From positions 3,688 to 67,687 of the forward strand of contig NW_013657642.1 of NCBI RefSeq assembly GCF_000142905.1: DNA of 64,000 nt. Direction: 5' to 3'. The position numbers and the translations under genes were made by a program. This document shows positions 47,189 to 56,428 of the stretch, one piece after another (position 1 is the stretch's first letter; every line of letters begins with the position of its first letter). Below the pieces are notes generated by a model. It was given only the letters and a program-made list of their open reading frames with translations, was not told the DNA's origin and ran no database searches. The DNA is from Thecamonas trahens ATCC 50062. Its lineage: Eukaryota; Apusozoa; Apusomonadida; Apusomonadidae.

Positions 47189-48604
47189 TCAAAGCGCAGC
47201 TCGCTCAACGGTCAGCACCATGTCGACCGCCGGCCGGCCGTAGATCTGAAACTGCGCGCTGTCGCCTGCGCCTGCCGTCCAGCGCGCCCGGATGCACTCG
47301 ACAAGGTCGCAGGCGACCGCCTCGCGTGCTCCCTGCGAGAGCAGGCTGCACCCATCAGCGGCTGCACCGCGTGCCCGCCACACGACGTAAACCAGCTTGA
47401 GCGCATGCTCGTCGGGCGCCGCACCCGCCGCCGTCATCGCTCCGACCAGTTCCTCGAGCTGGCCCAAAGCGTCGCCCGAGCTCGACGCACCGGAAAGTTC
47501 AGCCACCCGCGTTGCATTCCATCGCGGCGCCTCGACGCTCACCACCGCGACCGCGGCCGTGAACCAGCCCGCAGCCGCATTGACCAGCAGCTCGGTCCGG
47601 TCCGGCCCGGCCTCATCGCGCTCGGCAAGCTCGACCAGCGCCCGCAGCGCGTGCGCCGACGTCACGGCATGGAGCACAAAGAACTCGTGATGGGTGGCGT
47701 GGTACAGGACCAGCGCAGTGTCAACCAGCAGCATCGCAATTCCTCCGAGACTGGCGCCCCATGCCCCTGCCGCGTCGCGGAACCACTTGTGAATGCCAGC
47801 CAGCGCGGCGGCGTCTCGCGGCTGCAACCGGAGCGCACGGACCCGGTCCTGGAAGCCGCCAGCATCCTCCCCGGGCGCCTCCAGCACGCTTGCCAGCTGC
47901 CGGACCGTCTCCGCCAGCGCCAATGGCTCCGGACTTGCCACAGGTGCTTTCTCCAGCTCAGGCGTTGTCCCCTCCGGGAGGAGCTTGTCGTGCGCGCCGA
48001 GGTTGTACGCCAGCGCCTCGGCGATCATGCCTCGCGAGTCAATGTCGAGCGCAAGGCCAAGCTGGATGAGCGGATGAAAGGCTGCCGAGTGGATGCCGTC
48101 GACTACAGCCGCCAGACAGGTAAACACAGTGTCTGCCAGTCCGTGCCGGGCCAGCACGCCCGTCATCGCCTCGGAAGCCGCGTTGAACGGCACTCCAGGC
48201 GCAAAGATCTTGGCATCGTTATCCAGCCCACCACAGAGGCTCCCAGCACTCCCAGGCACCCACAGCTTCTCCAGCTCGTCTCCAATGTGCGCCACCTGGC
48301 CCTGTTCAATCGGTCCACCTGCGCTCTCCAGCCGCCGGACGTAGGTGGCGAGGTAGGCATCGACTGCCGCCGGGTTGTCCGGGAACATGGCAGCGAGAAC
48401 AGCGACGCCGTGGGAGGCGTGGTTAGTGAGGAAGCCACGGAACTCGATGTGATACGCTTCCCGAAGCTGGCGGAGCTTGTCCTCCACCCAGCCGAGCTTG
48501 TCCGCCATGGTCACGCGATGAGTCAGGTGGCTGCCCACGGTGACGGTCAGGCGGCGGCACTCACCTCCACCGGCTGGGCGCTGTGTTGTGCCATCTTTGT
48601 TCAT
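47189..48604 (-). CDS. questin oxidase-like (DUF4243) protein
   Basis: 471 residues from the ATG at 48604, or 439 from the second ATG at 48508 (MADKLGWVEDKLRQL), which may be the better start because the first 32 residues look unlike the rest. Family-like features are a start region YHIEFRGFLTNHASHGVAVL, AVDAYLATYVRRLE, the His-containing helix AAFHPLIQLGLALDIDSRGM, IAEALAYNLG, and a C-terminal helix set with LYHATHHEFFVLHAVTSAHA. Fungal questin oxidase cleaves an anthraquinone ring in secondary metabolism. Relatives are scattered over bacteria and eukaryotes and mostly unstudied, so no substrate should be assumed. No signal peptide or membrane helix is obvious. Confidence 0.7.
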   Translation of the reverse strand: MNKDGTTQRPAGGGECRRLTVTVGSHLTHRVTMADKLGWVEDKLRQLREAYHIEFRGFLTNHASHGVAVLAAMFPDNPAAVDAYLATYVRRLESAGGPIEQGQVAHIGDELEKLWVPGSAGSLCGGLDNDAKIFAPGVPFNAASEAMTGVLARHGLADTVFTCLAAVVDGIHSAAFHPLIQLGLALDIDSRGMIAEALAYNLGAHDKLLPEGTTPELEKAPVASPEPLALAETVRQLASVLEAPGEDAGGFQDRVRALRLQPRDAAALAGIHKWFRDAAGAWGASLGGIAMLLVDTALVLYHATHHEFFVLHAVTSAHALRALVELAERDEAGPDRTELLVNAAAGWFTAAVAVVSVEAPRWNATRVAELSGASSSGDALGQLEELVGAMTAAGAAPDEHALKLVYVVWRARGAAADGCSLLSQGAREAVACDLVECIRARWTAGAGDSAQFQIYGRPAVDMVLTVERAAL

Positions 48605-48667
48605 GGGGCTCCTTGGGCTACCTGCTAGCTGGATGGGTGTGTAGTGGTGCGCAGGAGGAGCTCGCGT

Positions 48668-49138
48668 TCAGTGCTGAGCGATCTCGAACAGCTCGAGGAC
48701 GACAGCGAGGAGATCAATGCCGTAGAAGATGCGCATGAGGATGTACGAGCCGAGGATAAAGATAAAGTAGACAGTGAGGTCAAACTTGGTCGACGGGCGC
48801 AAGATCTGGTTGTCTCGATCCTCCCTCCACTTTCTCAACACCCTCATCTTGATGTCTGCCGGCATCTTCTCCAGCTCTGCCAGCTCCGGGAAGACCGATC
48901 CGATTCGAACCACACCCTCCACATCATCATCCATCTCACTGCCCTTCACCACCGTCTTCTTGTCCTTTCTCTCCGTTTTCTTTGCACTCCCATCGTCGTC
49001 CTTCTTCACCCTCACCCGCCGTGTCTTGGTCACCTTCCTCCGCTGAACAAGCCGTCCGCTACCGCCACGGCCACCGCCACCATCACCTTGACCGACCACC
49101 ATACCGCCACCGACAACACCGTCACCACTGTCTTCCAT
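48668..49138 (-). CDS. small single-pass membrane protein, unknown
   Basis: 156 residues from the ATG at 49138 (MEDSGDGVVGGG). A Gly-rich start, a strongly basic middle (RRKVTKTRRVRVKKDDD, then KKTERKDKKTVVKG) and an amphipathic region (LAELEKMPADIKMRVLRKW) lead to one hydrophobic helix (LTVYFIFILGSYILMRIFYG). It ends in VVLELFEIAQH. Tail-anchored-like topology with the basic part in the cytosol is likely. I do not recognise a family. The codon pattern matches its neighbours, and head-to-head placement with SelT fits the local layout. Confidence 0.65.
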   Translation of the reverse strand: MEDSGDGVVGGGMVVGQGDGGGGRGGSGRLVQRRKVTKTRRVRVKKDDDGSAKKTERKDKKTVVKGSEMDDDVEGVVRIGSVFPELAELEKMPADIKMRVLRKWREDRDNQILRPSTKFDLTVYFIFILGSYILMRIFYGIDLLAVVLELFEIAQH

Positions 49139-49768
49139 GACCAAGGGGATGAGAAGAGAGGGCGAGAGACGAGAGACGAGAGAGGTGCCTGTCTTTGCTA
49201 TCCGTGGACCGACCTTTGGTCGCACATCGGCCAGGCCAATGCTCGGCGGTCTGCCCCACGCCACAGGGATCGGGAAATGGGAGATGGGAACAAACCAGGA
49301 GAGGCGGTGAGGCGGCGAGGGGGGGAGGGGGCAGGGGGAGGGGGGGGAGGGAGCAGGGGGAGGGGGGCGAAGCGGTAGAGAGTTTAGATGCCTGGGTGGA
49401 TGGATGTGATGTGTGATGGAAGTGTGGTAGGAGGCATCCCCCGGTCCAGGCAGGCAGGCCTCTCCACCACCCCACCGGCCCGGATGCCGCTAGGATGGCA
49501 CAACCTAGCTTGCCCCATCACACCCACCCCACCCCACCCGCTACCCCACACCCACATACCCCCCACCTTCACACCCCCACACCCGCCCCAAACACATCTC
49601 TCCCCAGATCATCCCCAGATCATCCCCAGATCATCCCCATATCATCCAAACCGATCAGCCCAGCAGCAGCCAATTGCCCCCTCTCCCGCCACCACTCACA
49701 CCCACACCCACCACCCACACCCACACCCACACCCACCACCTCTCTTTCTCTCTTTCTCTTCCTCGCCC
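49139..49768. promoter_or_regulatory. divergent region, small membrane protein / SelT
   Basis: 630 bases, low complexity: G/A-rich 49310-49370, C/A-rich 49520-49590, an 11-bp repeat at 49602-49645, CACACC-rich DNA up to the SelT start. No gene seen. Confidence 0.45.
49602..49645 (+). repeat. 11-bp tandem repeat (CCCCAGATCAT), four copies
   Basis: Three perfect copies and a fourth with AT for AG, about 120 bases upstream of the SelT start codon. Confidence 0.9.
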
Positions 49769-50437
49769 ATGGCAGGAGAGACAGCGACAGAAACAAGCGG
49801 CACGTCTCCACTGCTTGTTGCCTTTGGCCTGCTGGCAGCCCTGACTCTGGCCCAGGTCGTGAGCTCTATGGTCGCCGGCTCGGACACGGCTGGCTCGCCG
49901 TCGAGCCCGTCGGCGGCGGCCGCGCCGGAGAATGGGCTCGTCGTACCGAATCATGGCGTCTTTGTTGCCTTCTGCCAGTCGTGAGGCTACGCTAACCACT
50001 TCCGCGCCCTCCGCCAGGCGCTGGCTTCGGCCGCGCCGGGCGTCGAGGTCATCGGAACCAACTACCCCGTCGGGACCCTTCGGGCGGCTCTCGGACAGAT
50101 GATCATGTTCTCCGTCCCTCTCTTTGCCCTCGTTGTTGTCTACGCCAACGAGATCTGTGCCTGGCTTGATGTGCCGGTCCCGGACGCACTGCTTTACCTG
50201 GCATCGTCCAAGCTCATGCACATTGTCGTCTACTACTTTGTCGCCAACATGCTCGTCTCGCAGCTGACCACCACAGGCGCCTTTGAGCTCTACGTCGACG
50301 GCAAGCTGGTCTTCTCCAAGCTCACCCTTGGCCACGCACCTGCTATCGACCAGGCTGTCGATCTTGTCATTCGCGCCCTCGGCCCGGCCCATCGCGCCCA
50401 GTATCACCACCAGATGCACGAGGAGCAGCTGCTCTAG
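49769..50437 (+). CDS. SELENOT: selenoprotein T, TGA read as selenocysteine
   Basis: 222 residues if the TGA at 49982-49984 is decoded as selenocysteine (residue 72). The frame continues unchanged across it to TAG at 50435. The redox motif reads CQS-Sec-GYANHF, matching the CxxU-GY motif of SelT in the same place. Around it are HGVFVAF before the motif and ALASAAPGVEVIGTNYP after it, as in the Rdx family. Then come membrane-associated helices (MIMFSVPLFALVVVYANEI and LMHIVVYYFVANMLVSQL) and the conserved end TTGAFELYVDGKLVFSKLTL plus GHAP. An N-terminal hydrophobic helix (SPLLVAFGLLAALTLAQVV) targets it to the ER. SelT is a thioredoxin-like ER oxidoreductase. Standard gene calling would split this into two short ORFs. 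Confidence 0.93.
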
Positions 50438-50493
50438 CCCCCCATCTCCTCTCATCCAGAACGCTTCCCCAGTCCTGCTTGCCGACCTACCGA

Positions 50494-50567
50494 GCGATGT
50501 CCCATGACGGCGAGCCACCCACGCTGCGCAAGTATGCACAGCCGTGGCTTTGCCCGACCCTGATCGC
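50494..50567 (+). promoter_or_regulatory. SECIS element in SelT 3' UTR
   Basis: 57 nt after the stop. Lower helix GCGAT (50494-50498) pairs with ATCGC (50563-50567). The quartet is ATGAC (50504-50508) opposite CGAC (50555-50558), giving the tandem G.A pairs. The upper helix pairs 50509-50518 (GGCGAGCCAC) with 50544-50554 (GTGGCTTTGCC), ten base pairs with one G.T and one bulged T. The 25-nt apical part starts with CC at 50519-50520; an AA lies at 50530-50531. The usual apical AA would be at the CC position, so this may be a CC-type SECIS as known for SelM and SelO. Confidence 0.85.
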
Positions 50568-50822
50568 ATTCGCAACTCTGCTCGCTGGTGCTGTCCCCCC
50601 CTCCCGCGGCCTCGTGCCTAAGAAAACCACACCATCCAAACACACAACCCATCACAATACAGCTGGTAATCACGTGCCGCGGCAGGTCTCCGCACAGACC
50701 CCCCCTTTTGCACCTTTTTGCACCGATTTGCAAGCTTCCTCACCTCACCCCCCCCCCCACCCCCCCCCCCCCACCCCCACCCAACCCCTTCCATCCCTCC
50801 ACACCGAACACACACGCACGCC
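50568..50822. other. intergenic, C-rich, no gene seen
   Basis: Between the SECIS and the next start codon. Contains C runs at 50750-50780 and CACACA words. Nothing else recognised. Confidence 0.4.
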
Positions 50823-53800
50823 ATGCCCTCGTATCTCGCCGTTGTTCTCCTCGTTCTCACAATAGCATGTGTGGCATGTCGGGCAGCGTGTCCTGCCTCC
50901 TTCCCCGCCTTCACCCCTGTTGCCACTGGCTGCACACACTGCGTGGTTGACAGCTCAATTTGTCGCGCTGGATGCTTTGCTTTTGATTCGACGGTTTCGG
51001 GTTCAAGACCCGATGGCAAGCTCATTGGCCTCTACACCTTTACGGAAACGTCTGGCTCCACGGTTGTCGATCGATCTGGCGTATCGCCGCTAGCTGATGG
51101 CACCTTGTCCGGCGCCCACTTTACGTGGCATCCCGCACAGGGCCTCACTCGAGCGGTGGGCGTTGGCTCGCGGGTTGTTGCCGCACCCTTGAGCAAGTAT
51201 GTGTCTGCCTTTCAGGCCTCCAACCAGCTCGCTATCGAGGTTTGGGCAGAGCCGGCCGGTACAGCCGCAGACGGGCCGGCCCGGATCGTCACTTTCTCTC
51301 ACGGGGCAAGCTGCCCGGCGCAGCAAATGGTCCACATCGCCCAGGAGACGACCCAGGCCTCTTTCCGTTTCGTCGGCCAGAGCAGCAACGTGTGCGGTGA
51401 TGTGTTTGGCACAAACGTCTTTGTCGCCAACACTCCCACCCATCTCGTGGTCGAGTATGCGGGCGGTTCGCGGACGGTTTACAAGGACAACACTGCCATC
51501 CACTCGCCTTCGGAATCGCTGGGCAGCATTGTCGCCGATTGGTCTTCTACCAACCTCGTCTTCTTCGACGAGTTTGGCACTGATCGCCACTGGCCCGGCA
51601 CCATCTACACCGTCGCCATCTACGATGGCCCGCTCTCTCCCACCACCCGCACGGAGCACTTACGAACGGCACCGACTACGCCCGCGACGTGCGGTTGGTC
51701 ACGTGCGGACTCTGCGGAAACCATGCTTGCTGTCCGCCGTACAACATCCCTGGCCTCCACATGTCGTGCACCGCCAGTGACGTCCAAGCTGGCGTGTCCT
51801 GCACCCTCTCCTGTCCCGATCCGCAGCAGGTGCCCACACCATACGCCAAGCGGACCGACACCTGCAACGGGGCATCGTTTCCCAACGGGCCATGGCCAAC
51901 TACCTGTCGTCACCCGCCGGTGGCCGTCACCATAGGAGCTGCTTCGGCCTCGGCTGTCTCCGTCTCCGATCCGACTGGCCTCGACACTGTCGCCTTTGGC
52001 GTCACAAATGCCCTGGGCTCGCCAGTCACTACCTCGGGCACCATCGAAGTCTCGGTCCTTAACGTCACCTTTCCAGCCGCGTCGATCTCCTCGGGTGAGT
52101 CGTGCACAATGTCGTCGGCGTCATCATGCACTTTGGCCGCCCCGGTCTTTTCCTCGTTTGGCTACTACGTCCTAGCTGTTGCCTATACCCAGACAAGCCC
52201 CGACTTTGACACCTACCCACCAACAGCAGCCCTTGCCACTCCTGCAACGTCGCCCGCCATCACTGTTCGTGTCGAACTTGCCCTACTTGTCTCTAGCATC
52301 ACCACAGGTGAGAACATCGCCTTTGCGAGCATCGTCCACGGCGCTCCCTCGTCGGCCTCGATCTCGCTCGACGCCAGTCTCTCGACATGTGAATTTGCGA
52401 CGCCGCCGCCGGTCCAGGTCGAAGCCAATGCTGTCAACACCTTGTTCACCTACACCGCAGGCGTTGACTTTGAGAGCATGACTGGCCCCAACCCTTGCGT
52501 CCTTGTCTGGACCTCGGACGACGACCCCAGCTTCTCCACGCCGCCGTTTACACTCACAGTGACCGACGTCGACGAGCCCGCGCTGCTCTCGATGTCACAG
52601 ACGCTCGCCACCCTTACCGAGCCCGGCAATGTGACAGTGACCATCACCGTGGCCGACGTCGACACCGGCGCCGATCCGGTCCTCATTCTCGGCTCGCAAC
52701 CCAACGGTGTCCGCGTCTTTCACGCACCCGGGTCCGATCCGTCGGCGCTGGTCCTCGTCGACACAACGCCGTTTGTCTTCCCCGCGCCGGTGGTCCGACG
52801 CTCGCCATCGACATCGTCCTCGCTCCTGTGCCCGGCACCTACTCCTCGTCGCTCAACTTTACCTACGACGACGTACCCTGGCAGCGAACCTCGGTCTCGA
52901 CCTTTGAGGTCAACATTCCGTGTCCTGACCCGGTCAACATGGTCCTCGGTCCGTCGGGCGTGTGTCTCTGCCCCGACGAGGGCCAGTTCATTAACGTGCA
53001 GAACTTGTGCGAGGCCTGCGCGCCGGGGACGTACTACGATCCAGCCCGCGGCGCCTTTCCATGTGTGCCGTGCGTCGAGGGCATGTACTGCCCCGGTGGC
53101 CCCGCCAAACCCGAGGCTGATGACGGCTGGTGGGAGTTTCCGCCGGGCGTCTTCACCCCGTGCTCGCCAGCCAACATCTGCAGCCGTGGCAACATCTGCT
53201 CACGTGGCAACGTCGGCATTCGGTGTGAGGATTGCATTCCTGGCTTCTTCAAAGAGTCGGGCGTGTGCAAGCCATGCCCAAACCTTGGCCCGCTGCTTAT
53301 TGTCTTGCTCTTTGCCATCATGCTCGTCATCATGATTGTCCTCATCAAGATCGCCCGCAAGTCGGCAGCCTACTTTACCGCCGCTTCGATCGGGTACAAC
53401 TTTATCTCCATCGTCTCGCTCATGGCGGCGTTCAAGCTCAAGTGGCCGTCGTTCCTCCTCCAGTTCTACAACGTTCTCTCGTTGGTCAACCTCAACATCT
53501 CGGTCTTCAAGCCCGAATGCGCACTCGCCGGTGGCTCCATCGCCTACTTTAAGGTCTGGATGCTCAAGCTCTCGCTTCCGCTTGTCTTTGCCGTTATGTT
53601 TGTCCTTGCCATTCTCGCGCTGAGCTGCTACGCGCGATGCTGGCGGATGGCGTACGCGCGCGGCTACGCTCGTACCTCCCGTCTCCCGCGCGTCACGCAT
53701 GTCACTCAAGTTCTCTTCCGCAACGCTTGTGTCAACGCATACATCACCGTTCTCATGCTGCTGTACCTCTCACTTGTCGCCGTCACCTGCGAGGCCTTTG

Positions 53801-56393
53801 ATTGCGACAAGAACGGCAAGCTTGTCCGCGATCCCAAGGTTGTCTGCGGCTCGGCCGAATGGAAGTCGACTTTCCTCCCGCTTGCCATCGTCTCGCTTGT
53901 TGTTTACGGTGTCGGCATTCCGCTGCTCTTCTTCTCGGTCCTCTTTGTCGCGCGCGCCTCGCTCTTTCGCGAACTCACCATTGTCAAGTACGGCCTCCTC
54001 TACCGCCGCTACAAGCCGCGGTTCTTCCAGTGGGAGCTGGTCATTCTCTGCCGCAAGCTCTTCATTGTCATTGCCATCTTTCTCTTCCCGCACACCCCGC
54101 TGGCGCAGGCCTTTATCGCCCTGCTCTCGATCTCACTCTCGGGCGCCGCTCACGTCTACGCCCAGCCGTATCTCACCCGTCGGGTCAACCGTCTCGAGAC
54201 GCTCTGCCTCATCTGCTCGGACGTGGTGCTTGTCTGTGGCCTCATGCTCCTCGCTGCTGCCGAGTCGTCGAGCAACGCGCTTGTCACCTTTATCGGCATC
54301 GTTGTCATCCTTGTTGTCTGCCTCAACGTCATTGTCGTGCTCTCAGTCGTCGGCCAGGAGATCCGATATCAGTACCGGCGGGTGGCCCATGGCGTCCAGG
54401 GCGGCTTTGCCTCGGACGAGGTCGCGCTCTCCGACACCTTTTTCGCTGTCGACGCCTACGTCCGGACCCACGTCCGCAACCTTATGGGTACCGTCTCCAC
54501 CCTCATCGTCGAGTCGCAATACTTTGCCAAGGTCACCGCCGAGCTCTGTAACGAGACCGGTACCTACCTCGGTGACTTTAACGACCGTGGACATGTCCAA
54601 GTCCAGTCTGACGGCTACACCCACGTCATCATCGCCATGTTCAACACGCCCGGTCGGTACATGCTCCGCATCTTTGCGCCACGGGAGGCACACATCGGCA
54701 AGTCTTCGGCGCGGCTCGGCCGCTACGCCTCGGCCCTCAAGATCGACTCTCCAAACGGAAAAGACAATGTGGGTGCCGATGTCGACGCCGACTATCCAGA
54801 CCCTCTTCCGATCAACCTCCGCCCCGACGACGACGACGACGACCGACGCGGGCCCATCCGCTACCTCCGCCACTCTTTGGCGAGGTCTGTGCCGCTTACG
54901 ACACCGGGCAGGGCGACTGCATGATGTCATTTTCGATGAACTGCGACGCGTTGCCGCCGTCGCGAGTCACCTTCCTGGAGCCGCTGCCTGAACTCGAGGA
55001 GCGATCGGGCGTCGTTCTCCATCCCCTCTTCAAGGAAGTCTCGCGCTCGGCCTCGACCTATTTTGCCATCAAGGTCCCCGGCGCTACCAACGTGGTCATC
55101 GCCCGCGACCAGCCGTACGAGCTCACCGACGGCGTTGAACTTGTCTGCTCGGGCAGCCAAGAGTACGCCAAGGTGGCGCGCACCCGCAAGCTCGACGGCA
55201 TCACCATCCCGGGCTCCAAGTACATCTTTGAAGGCCACGCCACATTCACGTCGCCGGGCCCCATCTATGTGTGGGCGCGAACCGTGACCATGAACCACGA
55301 CGATGCCACCGGCCAGATCATCACCAACGTCTCACCCTTTTTCCCCTGCGTCGAGTTTGAGGTGCTTTCCGGCCGCGCCGGATGGGACGACCTTGCAGGC
55401 GAGTTTGGCGACGATGCCGTGCTCGACGTCATGCTCGCCGGAGACGACGGTGGCGTCGCGCTCGAGTCGTTGCCCGAGGGCGCCGAGCCTGCTGTCCGCG
55501 ATCCCGAGTTTGACTCTCGCCGTGGCATGCTCTACGCCCCGCTCGCCCACAGGCTCCCTGTCGGTCGCACTGCATCCGTCATTGAGTTCCGGCTCAAGCT
55601 CCCCGGCGCTGTCGCAGTGGTGGTCTCCAAGACCAAGCCTGTCGGGCCAAACGATGGCATAGTCTTGTTCAAGACCTCGGACGGCGTCTTTGCTGCAAGC
55701 CTCGATCCAAGTGCAAACAACGCGCCGATCGACACGTCACCCGGCTTGGTCTATGTCTGGGCGCAGCTAACTGATACGCCCCGCGTGTCGCCACGGTCGG
55801 CCCCGAGCACGCCGATGTCACCCGCGCCGGCTAGCCTACCGGCAACACCTGCGCCGTCGGTGGCAGATCCGCCCCTGTCGCGGCAGTCTGCGCGAATGAC
55901 CGCATCGTCCAATTTTGTCTCGATCCTCGATGACGTTGACCTTGAATGTGAGCCCGAACCGCAGCCCGAGTCCATCGAAGTCGACGATGCCGAGTCACGC
56001 GCGCTCGACGCCCTGCTTGGCATCACCCCCGCACACACCGTTGGTCGGCCCGCCTACCCATCGTCTTCGGGTGCGCTTGATCCGTCAACCTCGGCCTTTC
56101 TCGCCGAGCTCACCGCGCCCAATCCGTCTGCCATGTCTGCGACTGCGAGCGCTGCCCCGAGCAAAGGCGCGGATGCTAGCTCGCCCGGTTCGTCCTCAGA
56201 CTCGGGGTCGGGCTCCGACTCGGGATCAAGCACGGCCTCTGACACCGCACCGGATGCAGCTGGTGTTGGAGCCAAGACAGGCCCACCACCGACCGACCGC
56301 GCTTCGGTCTCCAGCTTTCTTTTCCTCACATCCAAGCCACAGATTCGCGAGTTTGTGCCGATCATCACCTACCTCTTCACCGAGAGCGGGTGA
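50823..56393 (+). CDS. very large receptor-like protein: LamG-like ectodomain, Cys-rich module, about ten TM helices, cytosolic repeats; three apparent frameshifts
   Basis: About 1857 residues once three slips are repaired (near 51658-51668, near 52785-52793, and at GG 54879-54880), each a single missing base. The signal peptide (MPSYLAVVLLVLTIACVAC) is followed by a LamG/concanavalin-like domain (LIGLYTFTETSGSTVVDRSG ... LAIEVWAEPA), a Cys-rich sushi-like stretch and Ser/Thr-rich beta repeats (VTVTITVADVDTGADPVLIL). An ephrin-receptor-type Cys module follows (CEACAPGTYYDPARGAFPC, CVPCVEGMYCPGG). About ten hydrophobic helices start at LLIVLLFAIMLVIMIVLIKI and end near VILVVCLNVIVVLSVVG. A cytosolic part of about 670 residues contains two copies of a PGAxxVVxxxxP...SPGxVYVWA module and an acidic Ser/Asp tail. 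The layout resembles large TRP-like or polymorphic-outer-surface proteins of protists. Function unknown: adhesion, sensing or channel. Confidence 0.75.
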
Positions 56394-56428
56394 CATGACA
56401 TCGATTGAAAGACAGCATTCTGGGCACT

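Noticed and set aside
48508-48604. A 34-bp GTGAGT...GGGCAG intron at the start of the questin-oxidase-like gene
   Set aside because: Too short for a spliceosomal intron and its donor does not fit the GTACG pattern; alternative starts explain the region more simply.
49769-49984. SelT 5' half as a truncated gene or pseudogene ending at TGA
   Set aside because: The frame and homology continue directly after the TGA and a SECIS lies in the 3' UTR, so selenocysteine is the better reading.
50940-51020. tRNA-like segment: a perfect T-arm (TCGGG, loop TTCAAGA, CCCGA at 50997-51013) preceded by an AGCTCA A-box-like word
   Set aside because: No anticodon stem or acceptor stem can be formed at the right spacing, and the sequence lies inside a good signal-peptide/LamG coding frame. 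At most a chance or decayed resemblance.
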